Shown here piece by piece: positions 37,401 to 50,100 of a stretch of 64,000 bases of DNA; the stretch's first letter is position 1, and each line of letters opens with the position of its first letter. The notes beneath the pieces are model-generated. The model was not told where the DNA came from, did no database searches, and worked only from the letters and a program-made list of their open reading frames with translations. Source of the stretch: Trogon surrucura (Eukaryota; Chordata; Aves; Trogoniformes; Trogonidae); the NCBI GenBank assembly GCA_020746105.1, contig CM036618.1:124381191-124445190 (forward strand), in the 5' to 3' direction. The translations under genes were made by a program, and so were the position numbers.

Positions 37401-40225
37401 TGTGCTTGTCTATTTTCAGTAGTCCAATTGCAGCTAATCATAACAGGGAAGTAAATATTGGCCACTGCCCTAGGAACACAATAGATCACAAGCAATTTGT
37501 GGTAGAAGTTGTCTTTTTATTTTTTCCTCAGCACCTGATGTGATGAGGCCGCATTTCTAATTGAGGAACAAGAGTGCAACGGTTGTTTGTCACATGTCCT
37601 CTCCTGCTTTGAGATAAAGTTGGCAGGTGGAGCCAGGCAGGTGACCGTACGGCAGGGCCCAATAGCAAGCTATTGCCAATTGCAAAGTATTCTGAGTGCA
37701 ACAGGAGAGGTGTAGGAAGAATTAAGCATCCGAAATGGCATAAATACAGTATTTCTTGCTGCTGTCCAAGAGAATGGTATATTCGGTTGCTTTATGTAAA
37801 TTCTAAGAGGATACAAGATAATCTGTTTGTGATCCAGAGTTATGGTGTGGGTTTGTTGATTTTTATTCTTTTTTTTTAAATTACATTTGATAGTCTTCCA
37901 TATATCTTCAAAGTTTTAAATCTGTAAATGGGGCATGTATTTAAGGCGAGCATTGCTCTGCACTAGAAACAGGCCATCTTCACAAACATTGCATGCATAA
38001 TTTCAAAGTTAACAAGAGTTCCATGTACTGCAGTTGTAGGGCGCATAGGTAATGGTGCCTGGGCTGTGGTATTGAAGGTAGGGAATAGAAGCACACTAAT
38101 GGAGTGCCTTACTCATCTGGTGCTTGTGATGATGCTTTTTATGTGTGACAAGCATCTCTAAATCCGGGATGGATGGATCTCACCTGCTCAGCATGGATAC
38201 TACTGGGATGTGCAAAGGATTAGTGATGGGCTGTTGAGCTTTCAGAGCCATCCATAATTTCATTTTTGGTGTTGACTTTCCTGAGAAAATTCTGTCTACC
38301 ATGATTACATCAGCACAGGGCTGGCTGGCAGCATCTGGAGAAGAGTACCATGGCGATGCTTACAGTTAAATGCCAAACTTAGTGTTCACTGTAGGTGTGA
38401 AAACTATACTACAGGCTTAATGAGTCTCCCAGCACTTGTGTAGCAGCCCCTTTGGAAAGGGGTTGGAAGGAGATGATTGTCTGACTGGGCTGGGAATCTG
38501 GAGATGCTAATGACCATGGAAGACTAGGTTGGGTGGCATGATCAAATGTCCTCACAATTACCTTACTAATTGTACCCTTGTTTAACATGCCAGTGTATTT
38601 CACACATCTGTGTGATAGGGAAATAAAAAAAAGGACATCTTTAACATCTTGAGAACGGTTCTTGAGGGCCCTTTTGTGTTCGGAGACTTGCCCACATCTA
38701 GTTTTCAGGCTCTTGGGTGCCTGTCCATGTTGATGTCACCTGAACAATTATCACTCTGAGCTGCTCTGCTCTGGTCTCTCAAACAAGCCTGTGGGGCTTT
38801 CCTGAGCAAGCCTAGCATTGCCTGAAGTTGGACCAACGTCAGAGCAAGCTAAAGTCTTGTCTTATGGCCCCCTGTGAATCTCACAGGCTTGAGCTGTTTT
38901 TCTGGGGTTCGAACACTGGAACTGAGGAACAGCTCACTCGGCAGTAGAGTCATGTACTGTAACCCCAGCAACTGCAGACTTCTGTGAGACACCCCTCGGA
39001 CCTGAGGGCCTCCCACAAATGCTGAATCTAAGCTGTGGAGATGCTGTCATGGCAGGGAAAAGCACCATCATTTAGGCAAAATGGGCACAGCATTTTTCCA
39101 GTAAAGATACTGATTTTCTTTATCTCGTATTGGGATCTGTGAGACACAACTTTTTAGAATAGTCTTCTGAAACAGTTGAAGTCTCTCTTGAACTTGAGCC
39201 TTTTGGTTATGGCTTTTTTTTGGACTCAGAAGGTCTGTTTTTGGTGTATTTTCCATCTCTGGTGTGTGCGGATAGAGGATAAGACCTACAGACTGCTGCC
39301 TTCTGATCACACTCTTGAACCATTCCTATGTTTGGCTGTTCCTTGGAGGTAAAAGCCCGGCTTAGGACTCTGTTCTTGCCCTAGCAAACAGGATCTGTTT
39401 CTTTGCTCTTGAATACGGTTCCTTTGCTATGCCCTTCTGGGCTCTGGCGCAGAAAGGTGGCTGTATGTTTTTGTATGTCTTCTGTGGCCTGATGAAGCTG
39501 CTTCTCTTGCAGGCCTTTAGTGAACGACAGGAGGAGGCAGGCAGGGAAGAAATTACAGAACGGAGGGGGGAAGAAAAGCCTGATAAACTTATAAGGTTCA
39601 AGTTCTGACTTTGGCCTCTAATTTCTCCAACTGGCAGATGGTCCTTGAACCCTCATGGGGGACCTCTGTAGCTCCTGGATTCTCTCATTATTTCCCCCCC
39701 CAGGGCCTCTCAGCTTAAATTGCCACATTTCATACTTCTCGCTCAATCTGAGCACTGACACAGAATGGAAATGCAATGCCACCTGACCTGGCTGACCGAT
39801 AATGGCTGGGAAAATTGTACATTCCTGCCCATAATCAGACTTAAGAGATGCAAGGAAATAAAACTTAACCTGCTGCAATCCCAATTATTTCTCAGTCTGG
39901 TAATCTCGTAACCTGGCAGGGGAGGGTGTGCTGATAACTTTTAAGAGTCTTGCACAACACACGCAGCATCTCCTGCACGCTGACACACACGAGGACTGCT
40001 GGGATAAATGTGAGTGACTTAGGGAGTGTGTGTTGGGTGGGCTCTAACGCAGAGCCCCTTGATGAGTGTTTCCATCTGCCTTGTAGGCAGAATCTCAGTG
40101 AAATGTGTCCAAGTGTGCTGTGTGGAGGGCTGGAGGGTTAGCTTTGGGTGCTTCCTCCCAGCAGTGCCAAGATTTGTACCACGGCAAGGTTATAGCTATG
40201 GGCCTGAGAGACCTGTTTGGTCTAC
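31447..40225. other. Unique noncoding DNA
   Basis: No gene or recognisable transposon. There is a purine-rich stretch at about 32990-33350 and a T17 run at 36626-36642 followed by C's. 38640-39060 is slightly GC-richer and contains a B-box-like GGTTCGAACAC but no tRNA fold. Open frames at 34589-34864, 36598-37053 and 39618-39884 (all minus) contain nothing I recognise. Confidence 0.55.
36626..36642. repeat. Homopolymer T17 followed by C6
   Basis: Seventeen T then CCCCCC on the plus strand. Read on the other strand it is GGGGGG followed by A17, resembling the G-run/A-rich layout seen at 7.67 kb on a smaller scale. Confidence 0.85.
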
Positions 40226-40922
40226 TATTGTCTGCTTCAAAGGAGTTTGTGAATCAGAAGCCAGGATGGGAAATGTCCCAGGGCTGTTGGGACATGAGCT
40301 GGCAATGTGCATTGGCAGCCCAAAAACACAACTGTATTCTGGGCTGCCTCAAAAGTTTGTCCAATGTGTCAAAAGGGGTGATTCTGCCCCTCTACTCTGT
40401 TCTCACCTCAAATACTGTGTCTGGCTTTGCAGCCCACAACACAAGAAGGATGTGGGCCTGTTGGAGCAGGTCCAGAGGAGGCCACAAAGATGATCAGAGG
40501 GCTGGAGCAGCTCTCCTACGAGGACAGGCTGAGAGAGTTGGGGTTCAGCCTGCAGAAGGGAAGGTTCTGGGGAGACCTTACAGCATCTTCCAGTACCTAA
40601 AGGGGCTTACAAGAAAGCTGGAGAGGTACTATTTACAAGGGTGTCTAGTGATAGGATGAGTGGCAATAGTTTTAAACTCGAGTAGGGTAGATTTAGATTA
40701 GACATTAGGAAGAAGTTCTTTAGTGTGGGAGTGGTGAGACACTGGCACAGGTTGACCAGAGAAGCTGGGCATGCTGCAGCCCTGGAAGTGTTCAAGGCCG
40801 GGTCGGACAGGGCTTTGAGCAACCTAGCCTAGAGGCAGGTGTCCCTGCCCATGACGGGGAGGGAGGGTTGGAACTAGATGATCTTTAAGTCGCTTCCAAC
40901 TCGAACCATAGATTCTGTGATT
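40226..40922 (+). mobile_element. CR1 LINE 3' part, older copy, plus strand
   Basis: Similarity begins around the MSQQCAxAAQKxNCILGC block, seen here as SQGCWDMSWQCALAAQKHNC in a broken frame. It continues through LYSVLTSNTVSGFAAHNTRR and LEQVQRRPQR. The 3' UTR reads GGAAGTGTTCAAGGCCGGGTCGGACAGGGCTTTGAGCAACCTAGCCTAG..., then GGAACTAGATGATCTTTAAG and the tail AGATTCTGTGATTG. That 3' UTR type (GGCTTTGAGCAACCT...GTGTCCCTGCCCATG) differs from the other CR1 copies here, so it is a different subfamily. Frames are broken several times, consistent with greater age. Confidence 0.9.
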
Positions 40923-41079
40923 GCAGCATGACACCACCCTCATTCTGCATGAGAAGTTCTGGAAAAGGACAGGGTGCACCGCAGGGAGAAGACACAGCGT
41001 GCGGCCTCCCAGTTCCGTTCTACCCCTACAAGACCAGAAAAGCCGGTGGCGGGAGAACTTCTGTAGCAGGACTCACGGC

Positions 41080-41410
41080 TTGTTCCGTTTGACCTGGCCC
41101 TCCCGGGCGCAGGAGGGGGCGGTGGCACCGGGGACCGGCGGGGAGCGGCAGTGCCGCGCTCCGGCCTCACGGGGGCGCCGCCCGCCCGCGGACGCCGCCG
41201 CCGCCGCCGGGGTGTCGGGACAAAAGGGCCGCGATGCCGCCGGCCGGCACCGCCCCGGGCTGGGGGCGGGCGGGGAGGGGACGGAGCGTACACCGGGGGC
41301 GAGAAGGGGCTCAGGGAAGAGGGCAGGAGAAGAGCTGGCGGTGGGGGAGGCTTGCCGGCGATTCGTGCCCGGCGCTTGCAGCTCGCCGGTTTCACCATTG
41401 AACCTTCACG
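41080..41410. promoter_or_regulatory. CpG island, candidate promoter
   Basis: G+C is close to 80% over 41101-41400, against about 40% around it. I count more than 30 CpG dinucleotides in 41101-41280 alone. It holds a (GCC)n run at 41193-41210 and GC boxes such as GGGGGCGGGCGGGG at 41261-41276. Arg/Gly/Pro-rich frames across it on both strands are products of the composition. In warm-blooded vertebrates such unmethylated-type islands usually mark promoters. No adjacent coding exon is recognisable, so it may start a noncoding RNA, a 5' UTR exon or mark a developmental regulatory domain. It begins only about 160 bp after the end of a CR1 copy. Confidence 0.75.
41193..41210. repeat. GCC trinucleotide repeat in CpG island
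   Basis: GCC/CCG units, about five and a half copies, within the densest part of the CpG island. The type is common in 5' UTRs and promoters. Confidence 0.85.
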
Positions 41411-41443
41411 CAGAGAGGGACGGAATGATTATTAGGGTTTTTT

Positions 41444-41457
41444 TATATATATATATA
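41444..41457. repeat. Short (TA)7 tract running into CACACA
   Basis: TATATATATATATA followed by CACACA, just 3' of the CpG island and preceded by a T run. Confidence 0.85.
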
Positions 41458-41839
41458 CACACATTATGTTTTTTTCCAAGAGCAAACGAGCGTGGTGCTT
41501 TCGGGCAGAATCCCGTCGGTTGTTTTGCCAGGCCGGGGCGGGAAATCCTTGTACTTTCTTTCATTCCCCCTCTTTGATCGCAGTCGGTATGTAAAAGAAT
41601 TGCAATTACACTTAGGCAGCACCTTTTACCCCACAGCATCCAAATTTAAATACAAACCTGAAGATCGACTCCCTCCTTTTTCTTTTTTCTTCTTGGTTTT
41701 TTTTTTTTTTTGTTTTGTTTCTTTTTTAAGGTCCTGCAAAAAGTTGTCGAGTGGGTGCTCCGCTCTGGCTTTTCCCTTTGCGATCTCCCTTTTGTTGGTT
41801 GTACGGACTGAAGTCCCCTGGGTGGCAGCCCGAGCTACT

Positions 41840-42720
41840 CATTCATCATCATAACAACCGTTTAGTGTAAAATTAACAACAACTTAACTACTACAGCAAT
41901 AAACATGGTCCTGCATTACCACAGATTGATGAGGATTACTTAGTTACAATCAGCTGGGGCACAGACAAGAGAGGAGAAAGGCTGCCAAATCGATAGCTTT
42001 CCCAAAGTTTAAAACTTAACCTCCTCGCTTAATGTTGCTGATGATCGAGGGCTTGTTCTGGCTGCGTTGGGAGGAAGAAAAGGGAGGGAGGGGAATTTAC
42101 ACACACACACACACACACACACCCTCCCCCCCCCTCCCCGGAAAGTTGGCGCTTAGTATTTACTTTGTGGGAAGAAGAGGACAAAGTCTATTTCTCAGCG
42201 TGTGTCTCTTCACAGATCCGATTTCTTCAGCTTGTATCTTAGAAAAAGGTCCGATTGGTTGATGATCTAAATATATTTTGCCTTTAATTCCTTCATTGTT
42301 GAAATTCGCAGCTTAACCTTCTACAATGCAGCCAACGGACCCCTAAACGAGCTGACAATCGATCCCAAAACAACAATGCTTGAGAAAGAGAGAGGCTCTC
42401 GGGCAAATTGGTCCGAACTCCCACAATATGTTGGATCTGGCTCTCATTTCCCGTGTAAACTCAGAAACGCTCATCACGAGAAACAAAAGACAAGGGGAAA
42501 ATAGTTAAGTACACCTAGAGCTGCAGTCAAACAAAAGAAGAAAAAGCCTAAACAAACCCAAGGTTTTCTATTTCTCCCTGAGCCAAGTAATCCCTTTGAT
42601 TACATCTAATACCTGCCAAAACCCGGATGGTATGCCCACCCATCTCACAGTGTGATAATGCCACATTGTGAAATCTACCCATTAATATTAATTGTCAGCT
42701 AGAGAATCTGTCTGAACTAC
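41840..42720. promoter_or_regulatory. Candidate conserved noncoding block beside CpG island
   Basis: Inference from texture only: this A+T-rich but non-repetitive segment contains many short homeodomain-like cores (TAATTG, TTAAT, ATTA), TGTCAG and ATTTGC elements, and a 12-bp palindrome ATTAATATTAAT at 42681-42692. It is free of recognisable transposons. Such texture beside a CpG island is typical of enhancers around developmental genes, but I cannot confirm conservation. No open frame of interest is present. It contains the (AC)12 microsatellite at 42099-42122. Confidence 0.3.
42099..42139. repeat. (AC)12 microsatellite with C-run
   Basis: Twelve AC units (42099-42122) run straight into CCC T C9 T CCCC (42122-42139). 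The minus strand of the C-run is G-quadruplex capable. The length suggests it could be polymorphic. Confidence 0.95.
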
Positions 42721-43997
42721 TAAAGCTCAGGGTTGCCTTAAGAAAGCAGGGCATGATTTAGCAGGGATTTTAAGGTAATTCTTATTCTTTCGTTCTCGAT
42801 CTCACATACATAGAATGTTAAACAACAGCCCTAGAATGCGATTCCAATTTCTGCCTCCCACAAATCTGGTCTTAAGCCACTGTGTGCTTGAGGTCTTCAC
42901 CTGCTGACCAAAATATTACCTTAAATTGCTGTGGGTATGCAGACTCCATGTAGGTACGTTGTACTGACTGAGTCCTGACTCTCTACTCGAGACAGATATG
43001 CCCTACCATGCACAGGTGACTTTTCTTCTTTTTCTCTATCACTGCCCAAATAGTCTTTCAGTAATGGACTTGGTAATCCTTGAGAATTACTAGAGAAGTC
43101 TTTTAGAAACTGGTTTTTTCCCCCCAATTTATTATACTTGTTGCAATCTCAGTGCTGGAAGACTGGAAAAGGAGAGAAGAAAAGAGTTAAAAAAAAAAAA
43201 AAGTGATAGCGTAGCATTGCAGTCGCCTTTCTTAAATTTTGAGGAACTACAACAAGGGTTGAGACAAAGAGGTCCCCATATCCTCTGGAAAGAGAGAGAA
43301 GTGTGAGTGAGAGGAGGTAGAATGAATATGTATTGCCATATATCATGTTAGCTCTTGCCGGCTCATTTCAAGCCCTGTTTTTGAAGTAATGGTAGTTGTT
43401 ATTTTTTATAATGCCTGGCTCTTGTCATTCATCTGTAGCCCTCTAAAACAGGCTTAGTCCGATTGTGGCTCTGCTAACATGCAAAAACTTAGTAACCACA
43501 GGATCCTGCAGCACTGAACTGTCCGGGAAAGCAGTGACAAATTTTGATGTGTGCTGTTCTCAATGTGGCAGCAGCTCATGGCCTGTCACTTGATGTCATT
43601 GATTTTACCTAAAAGAGGGACGAGCTCTAAATGTTGGACCCAAAAACATAAATACTTTTGTGTTAGCTCCTAGTCAAGCTGTTTTGTTACCAATCTCTAG
43701 CACAGATGCTATATGTAGCAGTGGCTTGATATAAGATGGCACTTACAGGCTGGAGTAAAAAACCTATGCAGAAAAGACTGTGGCAAAGCTACCGAGGCCT
43801 GGAAATTCAGGTTCCAAAATCTGCTATTCCATCCTTCCCTTGTTCCTTTGCATCTGGCTCTTCTGCAGCAATTTAGATAATAAGGCTCTTTGAAATTGGA
43901 ACAGTCAGGCATATAAATATATGAATATGTAAATTGGATTTGTATTATTGGAGGCTTGTATCAGTATAGGTGTGCACGAGATGTGTGTGTTTCTTTG

Positions 43998-44017
43998 TTT
44001 TTTTTTTTTTTTTTTTT
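43998..44017. repeat. Homopolymer T20
   Basis: Twenty consecutive T on the plus strand after TTTCTTTG. No retroposed body was recognised. Confidence 0.9.
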
Positions 44018-47000
44018 CCCACTGAAAACCTTTATGGCTCATTTGTCTCTTTGCAGTGGGACCTGGGTCTCTCAGGACCTTACCAGAAGAGCTTTTTGTT
44101 TGGTTTTTTGATGGTTGCAGCTCCTTGGACAGGTACAAACTCCACTTACCCAACACCACCCAGAAAACACATTTGGTATGGGCTTCCTAGAACGCCTAAA
44201 AATCTGCATTGCTTTCCCAAGAAGCTGCCACCACCCCTTAAAAACAGCTCTTATGTCACGAACAGCCAGCCTGGACCTGCTTCTTCTTACTTTCGCATCC
44301 TCTCTCTGGTATCAGCTGAGTGACATCAGGAAGAAAGAGATGCAAAATAAAAAGTGGAACAAAGGACCCCTTTCCTGCCACCACTGAAGCTGATGGCAAG
44401 AGTCCTGCTGACTTCAGCAACACTAATGTTGTTAAGAATAGGTCTATAGTAAACTCACTCTTGTGTCTGAAACTCTTGTAGACTTATCTTGACTTACAAC
44501 GTGTGTGCACATGCACGGTGAGGGGGAATGTGCAGTTTTTGGCAATTGAAAGTTTAATCAAAAGGCCACTTTTCCCATCTGTTATTTTTGGGCCCAGCCT
44601 CCTGAGGGTCAACTTGATGACATTTCATGCTGCTTCTAATCAATTTTATACCAGGAAGCAGTGTGAGAGCTGACTACCAGAGAGCTGGAGTGGCATGGAG
44701 CTCAGCAGTGGGAACAGAGCTGGAAAAATATGTTGGGGATTTTGGGGCATAAACAAATGTTTCCTAATCTGGACTGCAACTCTGTCAGGCATGTGCCGAC
44801 AAGTAAATGTTGATTGGAGCTGAAAACCAGCAGGTTCTACTACAGTGTAACCTGTAAATCCACATCTTGACGGGCATGTTGTGGTACGCAGAACTATAGT
44901 CTCCGAAAAATAAGGTAACACAGGAATCAGATCATGGAATCAAGTAGTGTGATTAGCACAGCTTTTTTAGCTTTGTGTAGCTGAAGGAGGTAGGTAGTAG
45001 TTTGTACTCACTGTTTAGATCATACTGAGTTTTTTGAAGCCTTTGCAGCTCTGGAGAATTAAATAATTTTGAAGACAGACCTTTTTTCTCTGGCCTGTTT
45101 CTCCCCCATATCCTTTACATCCTGCTATTGCATCTTGCATGGCTGGGCAAACACAGATAGGTATGTCCTCACTCCTGGGTCCTCTGTTCCTCGCTCTACA
45201 CGCCTGGTAGAGAACTGCATGGGAACCAGATGTAAGGGGAAGAACTAAGAGTAGTGAGGTCAGAGCTGGAGCAAGACTCCTCAGCAGAGCTGACAAGACT
45301 GAATTTTGCTGCCTCAGCTGTGAGATCTTGGGACCAGGCACAGTGACCTTGTAGCTGTCAGAGGTTAGAAGGTGGGGAAAGGCTGCTGCTGTCAGAAGGG
45401 AGCTGCTTTCCAACCTAGGCTGCAGCAGCCAACCCAAGCACTCGCTCTGGGGCAGCAACAGCAGCAGTAACCCTGGCTTCAGGGGACCTGACAGACCTTG
45501 ACTCTTGCTGTTGCAGTCAGCTGCTGGTCCTCTCCCTTGAAATATAGGGATCCGTATTCATCTCAAAGACCCTTAAAATATCAGGAAGAAGTAGAACCTG
45601 TAGACTTGTAAACTAAAGAAGCCCCATCAAAATAACAACATCCAGTTTCCATCATGTGCAGTTGTGACTTTTTCTCTGTCCAGGGCTGGTGTTTCTGACC
45701 AACAGTTTTTATTTTCTGAGGACAGGTTTCCCTCAGCACAGGCAAAGCTACCAGGGACGCTTGCTGCCTGTGTTGCCAGTGAGGGGTCTACAGGGTGCTC
45801 AGAGGCTGACTTCATCTCAAAGCTCATTTCTGGGGTAAGAACGAGCTTAATATCGGGCAGTTTAGGGTGGAGCTCATCCTGTCACATCTCTTTTGCAAAT
45901 ACTCTTTTATCTTGTAGGGAAGAGGTAAAATACTAATTTTTAGTTTAGAATATAAATGGTAGTCTTAACAGTATATCTGAGGAGTGTTACTGTTGCAGCC
46001 CACCCTGGAGGGGCAGCTCTTTAGCGATGCAAATAAGTTCTGATGGTTTGAGCTTTTCTCACTTGAATTACTCATCTGCCCGTTCCTCTTGCAGAGCAAA
46101 GCTGGGAGAAAGCATCATGTTCCAGCATTTCAGCTGCTTCGGTGCCAAGTATTAGACCAAACTTAACCTGCATCAGCAATTTAATCTAATGGTGCGGTTC
46201 TGTAGCTGATTTCAATCAGTACTGCACTGGTTTGCTCTCTCCACCCTGCAGCTGCGTGCTCTTGTTGTGTGCTGCTTCTTGGTGCTCACCTCTCCCTTCC
46301 CTTGCTCCACACGGCTTGCTAAACCAGCAGAAAACGATCTCAGCCAAAGGTAGCAATTTTTATTTATTTATTTAATTTTGTTGTTGGCTTGGAGAGCTGA
46401 ATGAGGTCGGCAAGGTCTCAGTGCCAAACCTCGGGTGGAAGCATCTCTCATGTGGACAGGTGTGATTCCACAAGCCTGGTGAGACACCCTTAATAGCTCA
46501 CTGCTGCTGGGAAAAGCGTTCCCACAAGTGGTGTGGTGCCAGCCCTGTGGATGATGGACTTGTGTTGGTCGGCCTGTGGAGTCACAGCCTTCCTTCCGGA
46601 GAATCCCAGAGGATTCCCTGTCCTGGACCTCTGTGGCTTGCCCAATGTTACAAAGACAGACAGCGGCAGAGCCAAAATCCCAGACTCACCACAGAGGAAC
46701 AAAACCTCATTCCTTTCTGTAGTTGAAATCAAAGTTTTAATTTGATTAACAGAAGCCAGAAAGGAACAAAACGCACTTTAGAATAAAGCCACATCCTGGA
46801 CTGAGATTTTTTTTTTCCCCAAGCACCTTTTGTTCGGGTTAAGGTACAACAGTAAAACCACAAAATGCATCCTTTTAGCCCGTGGGAAGAGATGCAGTTC
46901 CCCTGAACTTCCACTGGGCTTCTCTGCTGTTACAGTCAACAGAAATGTCATTTAAACCCAGTCTGAACGGAGGAGCGAGTTTTCAATTCAGATCCCGGCT

Positions 47001-47095
47001 TTGTAGACTCGATATTGTTTCTGTCCGGAGGTCTGTATTACCAAAACTGACAGGTGTCACGGGGGTTACGCTGTTCTTAGTACTATTTGGAATTT

Positions 47096-47112
47096 AAAAA
47101 AAAAAAAAAAAA
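47096..47112. repeat. Homopolymer A17
   Basis: Seventeen consecutive A on the plus strand. No associated element was recognised. Confidence 0.9.
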
Positions 47113-50100
47113 CCCGAAAACAAACGGGATATTAAAAATACCTGAGAAGAAAAGGTGTTTCTAATATTGGAAATCGTGTTATGTGGTACCGTTCTGGTTT
47201 CCATGCTGTCCAGATGATAGGTTATGGGTGATACTGAAGCTCAGAATTATACAATGACTGTTGTGTTAGACTTGCACAATGAATAAAGTGCTCTTCTGTT
47301 GAAGCAGGTTTCTTTTCCTATTTGTGTTTATCTTATGCCTGAGTGAAACAAGACCGTAGTTTAAAATGTTCTCTCTGTATAAATATTTCTCTTTTTTTTT
47401 TTTGAGCGTTCGTGAAAAATGTGACAAGATGTCCACCAAGGTCACAAATGTAAGCATAAATAGCTGCAATTTAACATCAGTAGTTAGCAAACAAGATACC
47501 CTCGAGGTAAGGAGGCTGATAAAAAGAGGGCAGTGATGTATTAAAGATGTATTATTTGGGGGTCTATGGATATAATTTAGGCTTCACAACAAGGTCAAAC
47601 TGATTTAATTCTCTCTGCAGAGGTCAGTCCGAGGCCTGGCTGTACTAACCTCTGTGCTCTCCATCTGTCTGCACTCCAAGCCAGACACTTTCAATAGGTG
47701 ATTGTGTGTTCATGACTGGATACACACACATTGAAATTCCCTCCAGGTCTGGGCCTCCAAAAGTGTTTACGTGGAGCCACCACTGACCCTGATGTAGCTG
47801 GTACCTATGGAACTTTACATTTGGCCTCAAAGGGTTGCGAAGATCATCTGCTATTCGCCGTCTCCTAATGTTGCCAGTGCTGATGAGTATTCAGCTTCAT
47901 AAATACATCACTACAGTGTCATAAACTCTTTACACAGGTTTGTTCTATTGTTGCTTTCACACTATGACCCTTGAAATGTGATTTATTTTTTTTCATCACT
48001 GACAAAAGTATAATAAAGAAAAAAAGACAACAAAAAAAAATCCCCCTTTACAGTATTCACTTTCTCCAAAATGAGGAAAAATGAAGAAACTGGTGTTTGT
48101 GGACATCTTTATTTGATAGTCCGGGTCTTTTAAAAATCTTCCTCCATAAGCAGAGAATTCTTTAAAAATAATAGACAGGGCAAAATAAATATGTGATGTG
48201 CTGGTATCTGTTAGTCATTTTCTTGCTGCTTTTTTTTGCTTTATGCTAAACATTTCTGAATTCTCTTTTCATTTTAAGTAGGAAATGGATTTATCAATCT
48301 GAATGCAACAACTAGAGAAAATAATGCCAGTGAATGCTTTGAGCTTTCAGTAAATATTTAGCTCACTGAAATAGCCACACAGAGTAAATGGCACTTGTTT
48401 TCATGAAAAAGACTTGTAAATTTAGCAGAAGATACACTTAATTTTAAAAAGAGCAAGAGATCTAATTTTTACCTTTATGATTTGGACTAGAAGGAGATCA
48501 TGAATTGATATTACTTTCATTTTAGGTGGAGGATGTAAAGGTAAAATTATTTAAAATGGCATGAAATAATTGAATGCATTATGCTAAAATAACGAAACAA
48601 AATGCTCCATGCAGTGCTCTTTCCCTCTGAGATACTGTTAAGTGTTCCTTAGGTACAATGCTTACATACACCTGGTTTCAGTAATTAGTTTACATTCAAG
48701 AAGTAAATGGTTTCAAAAGTAAAAAAGAGGGATCTGATTTTGAACCAACAAAATCCAAATGAAGGAATTCAGAGCATAAGATGCAGCTCTCCAGAGAGTA
48801 CCTTGTCCTGTGCTGTCTTGAGCCTGCCAGCTGTAAATTCCCCTAGAAAGAGAGAACTGTAAGAACAATAATACAGATCACAACAAAGTAATTTTAAGTC
48901 AGATTTTCAGATTTCTGCCAGTATTCCTCAGTTTAAATAATACCCCTACTAAACAAATTTTGATCTTAAATGATAAAGAATATTTTTTCCAGGCATCTTA
49001 CAAAATCAGCTATTGCTCTTGTGCGTGATGTGTGCTGATGAATCGGAGATAGCACTTGGCTCTTGAGGCTGTTTCAGTTGCCCTGTTTTTTTAAATTAGA
49101 TGAAGGCAAGAAGAGAATCTATGCAGAGATCACAAAAAGATTTAAGGAAGTGGTACATGGTACAATGTTTTTGTTATTTTATATTTAATATTTGATGCCT
49201 GAGCCCGCACCCTGCCACATGCACATGTGAGCACACACTTCCATTTACTTTCTGCGAGACCGCACTGGCGGCCAGCTCACCTTTTCACTAGGTTCAAGGG
49301 TTGCTGAAACACCTTTTCTTTTGGGAAGCATGCTTGGATTAGCCGCAGGGAATCTCTGGGGAGCGACACAAGAAATCCCACCTCTGCGAGATGAACACAC
49401 ATGGCTCCTGTGAGGTCCCATCTCCTGCTGGCCGAAGGGGCTGGTATGTGAACTTGGGATCTTTTCACTGAGTGGGTATTTTTAGAGTAATTACTATTTG
49501 TGGTATTGTTGTCTAGCTACAGGAGTATTAAGGTATTCATTACACCAACTGTTTGCTTTAAAATACTTTGTGGGTGAGCTTTTATTGCTCAGGAATGGCG
49601 CCAGATGGACAGTCCTGAGGAACAAAGTCCTCGTGCTATCTACAGACCAGGTATAACACAAGCAGTGGCACAATAAGTTTTCCTCCTCTGTCTTCCTCTA
49701 CCACCAGCCTGATCTCAGGCAGGACAAGCTCTTCAGAGAAACCAACATCAGGTCCACCTGCTGAGGTGGCAGATTCGGAGACATATTTGAGACACCTCCC
49801 TGGAGCTTTTTCCAGAGGCTACTTGAGATCGGGCTCTTGGCAACTTCTTAAAGTATCTTTCCTAGAAGCAGAGGCAACTTCTGGAGCAGTGGTAGTCTAC
49901 TGCATGAATCCGCACCAAAGGATTCGTGCAGGCTTTACAAATATTTTTGTCTCCAGCACCTAGAGCTGCGATATCCCTTTCTGACTCAGTTCTATCCCTT
50001 CAGTTGCGAGAGGGTTGCAGTTTCCAACAGAGATTGAGCACTGGTGAGCGGGTAGTAGTGTCCATCCTTGTGTCAATATTGTAGCCATTCACAGGGAACA

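Noticed and set aside
38895-38960. B-box-like GGTTCGAACAC, possible tRNA or tRNA-derived SINE
   Set aside because: No matching A box at the right distance and no cloverleaf on either strand. There is no poly-A or repeated tail.
40921-41577. 218-codon frame, and 152- and 94-codon frames across the CpG island
   Set aside because: Stop codons are rare in 80% G+C DNA. The translations are Arg/Gly/Pro/Ala-rich on both strands with no domain, and the longest begins inside the CR1 tail.
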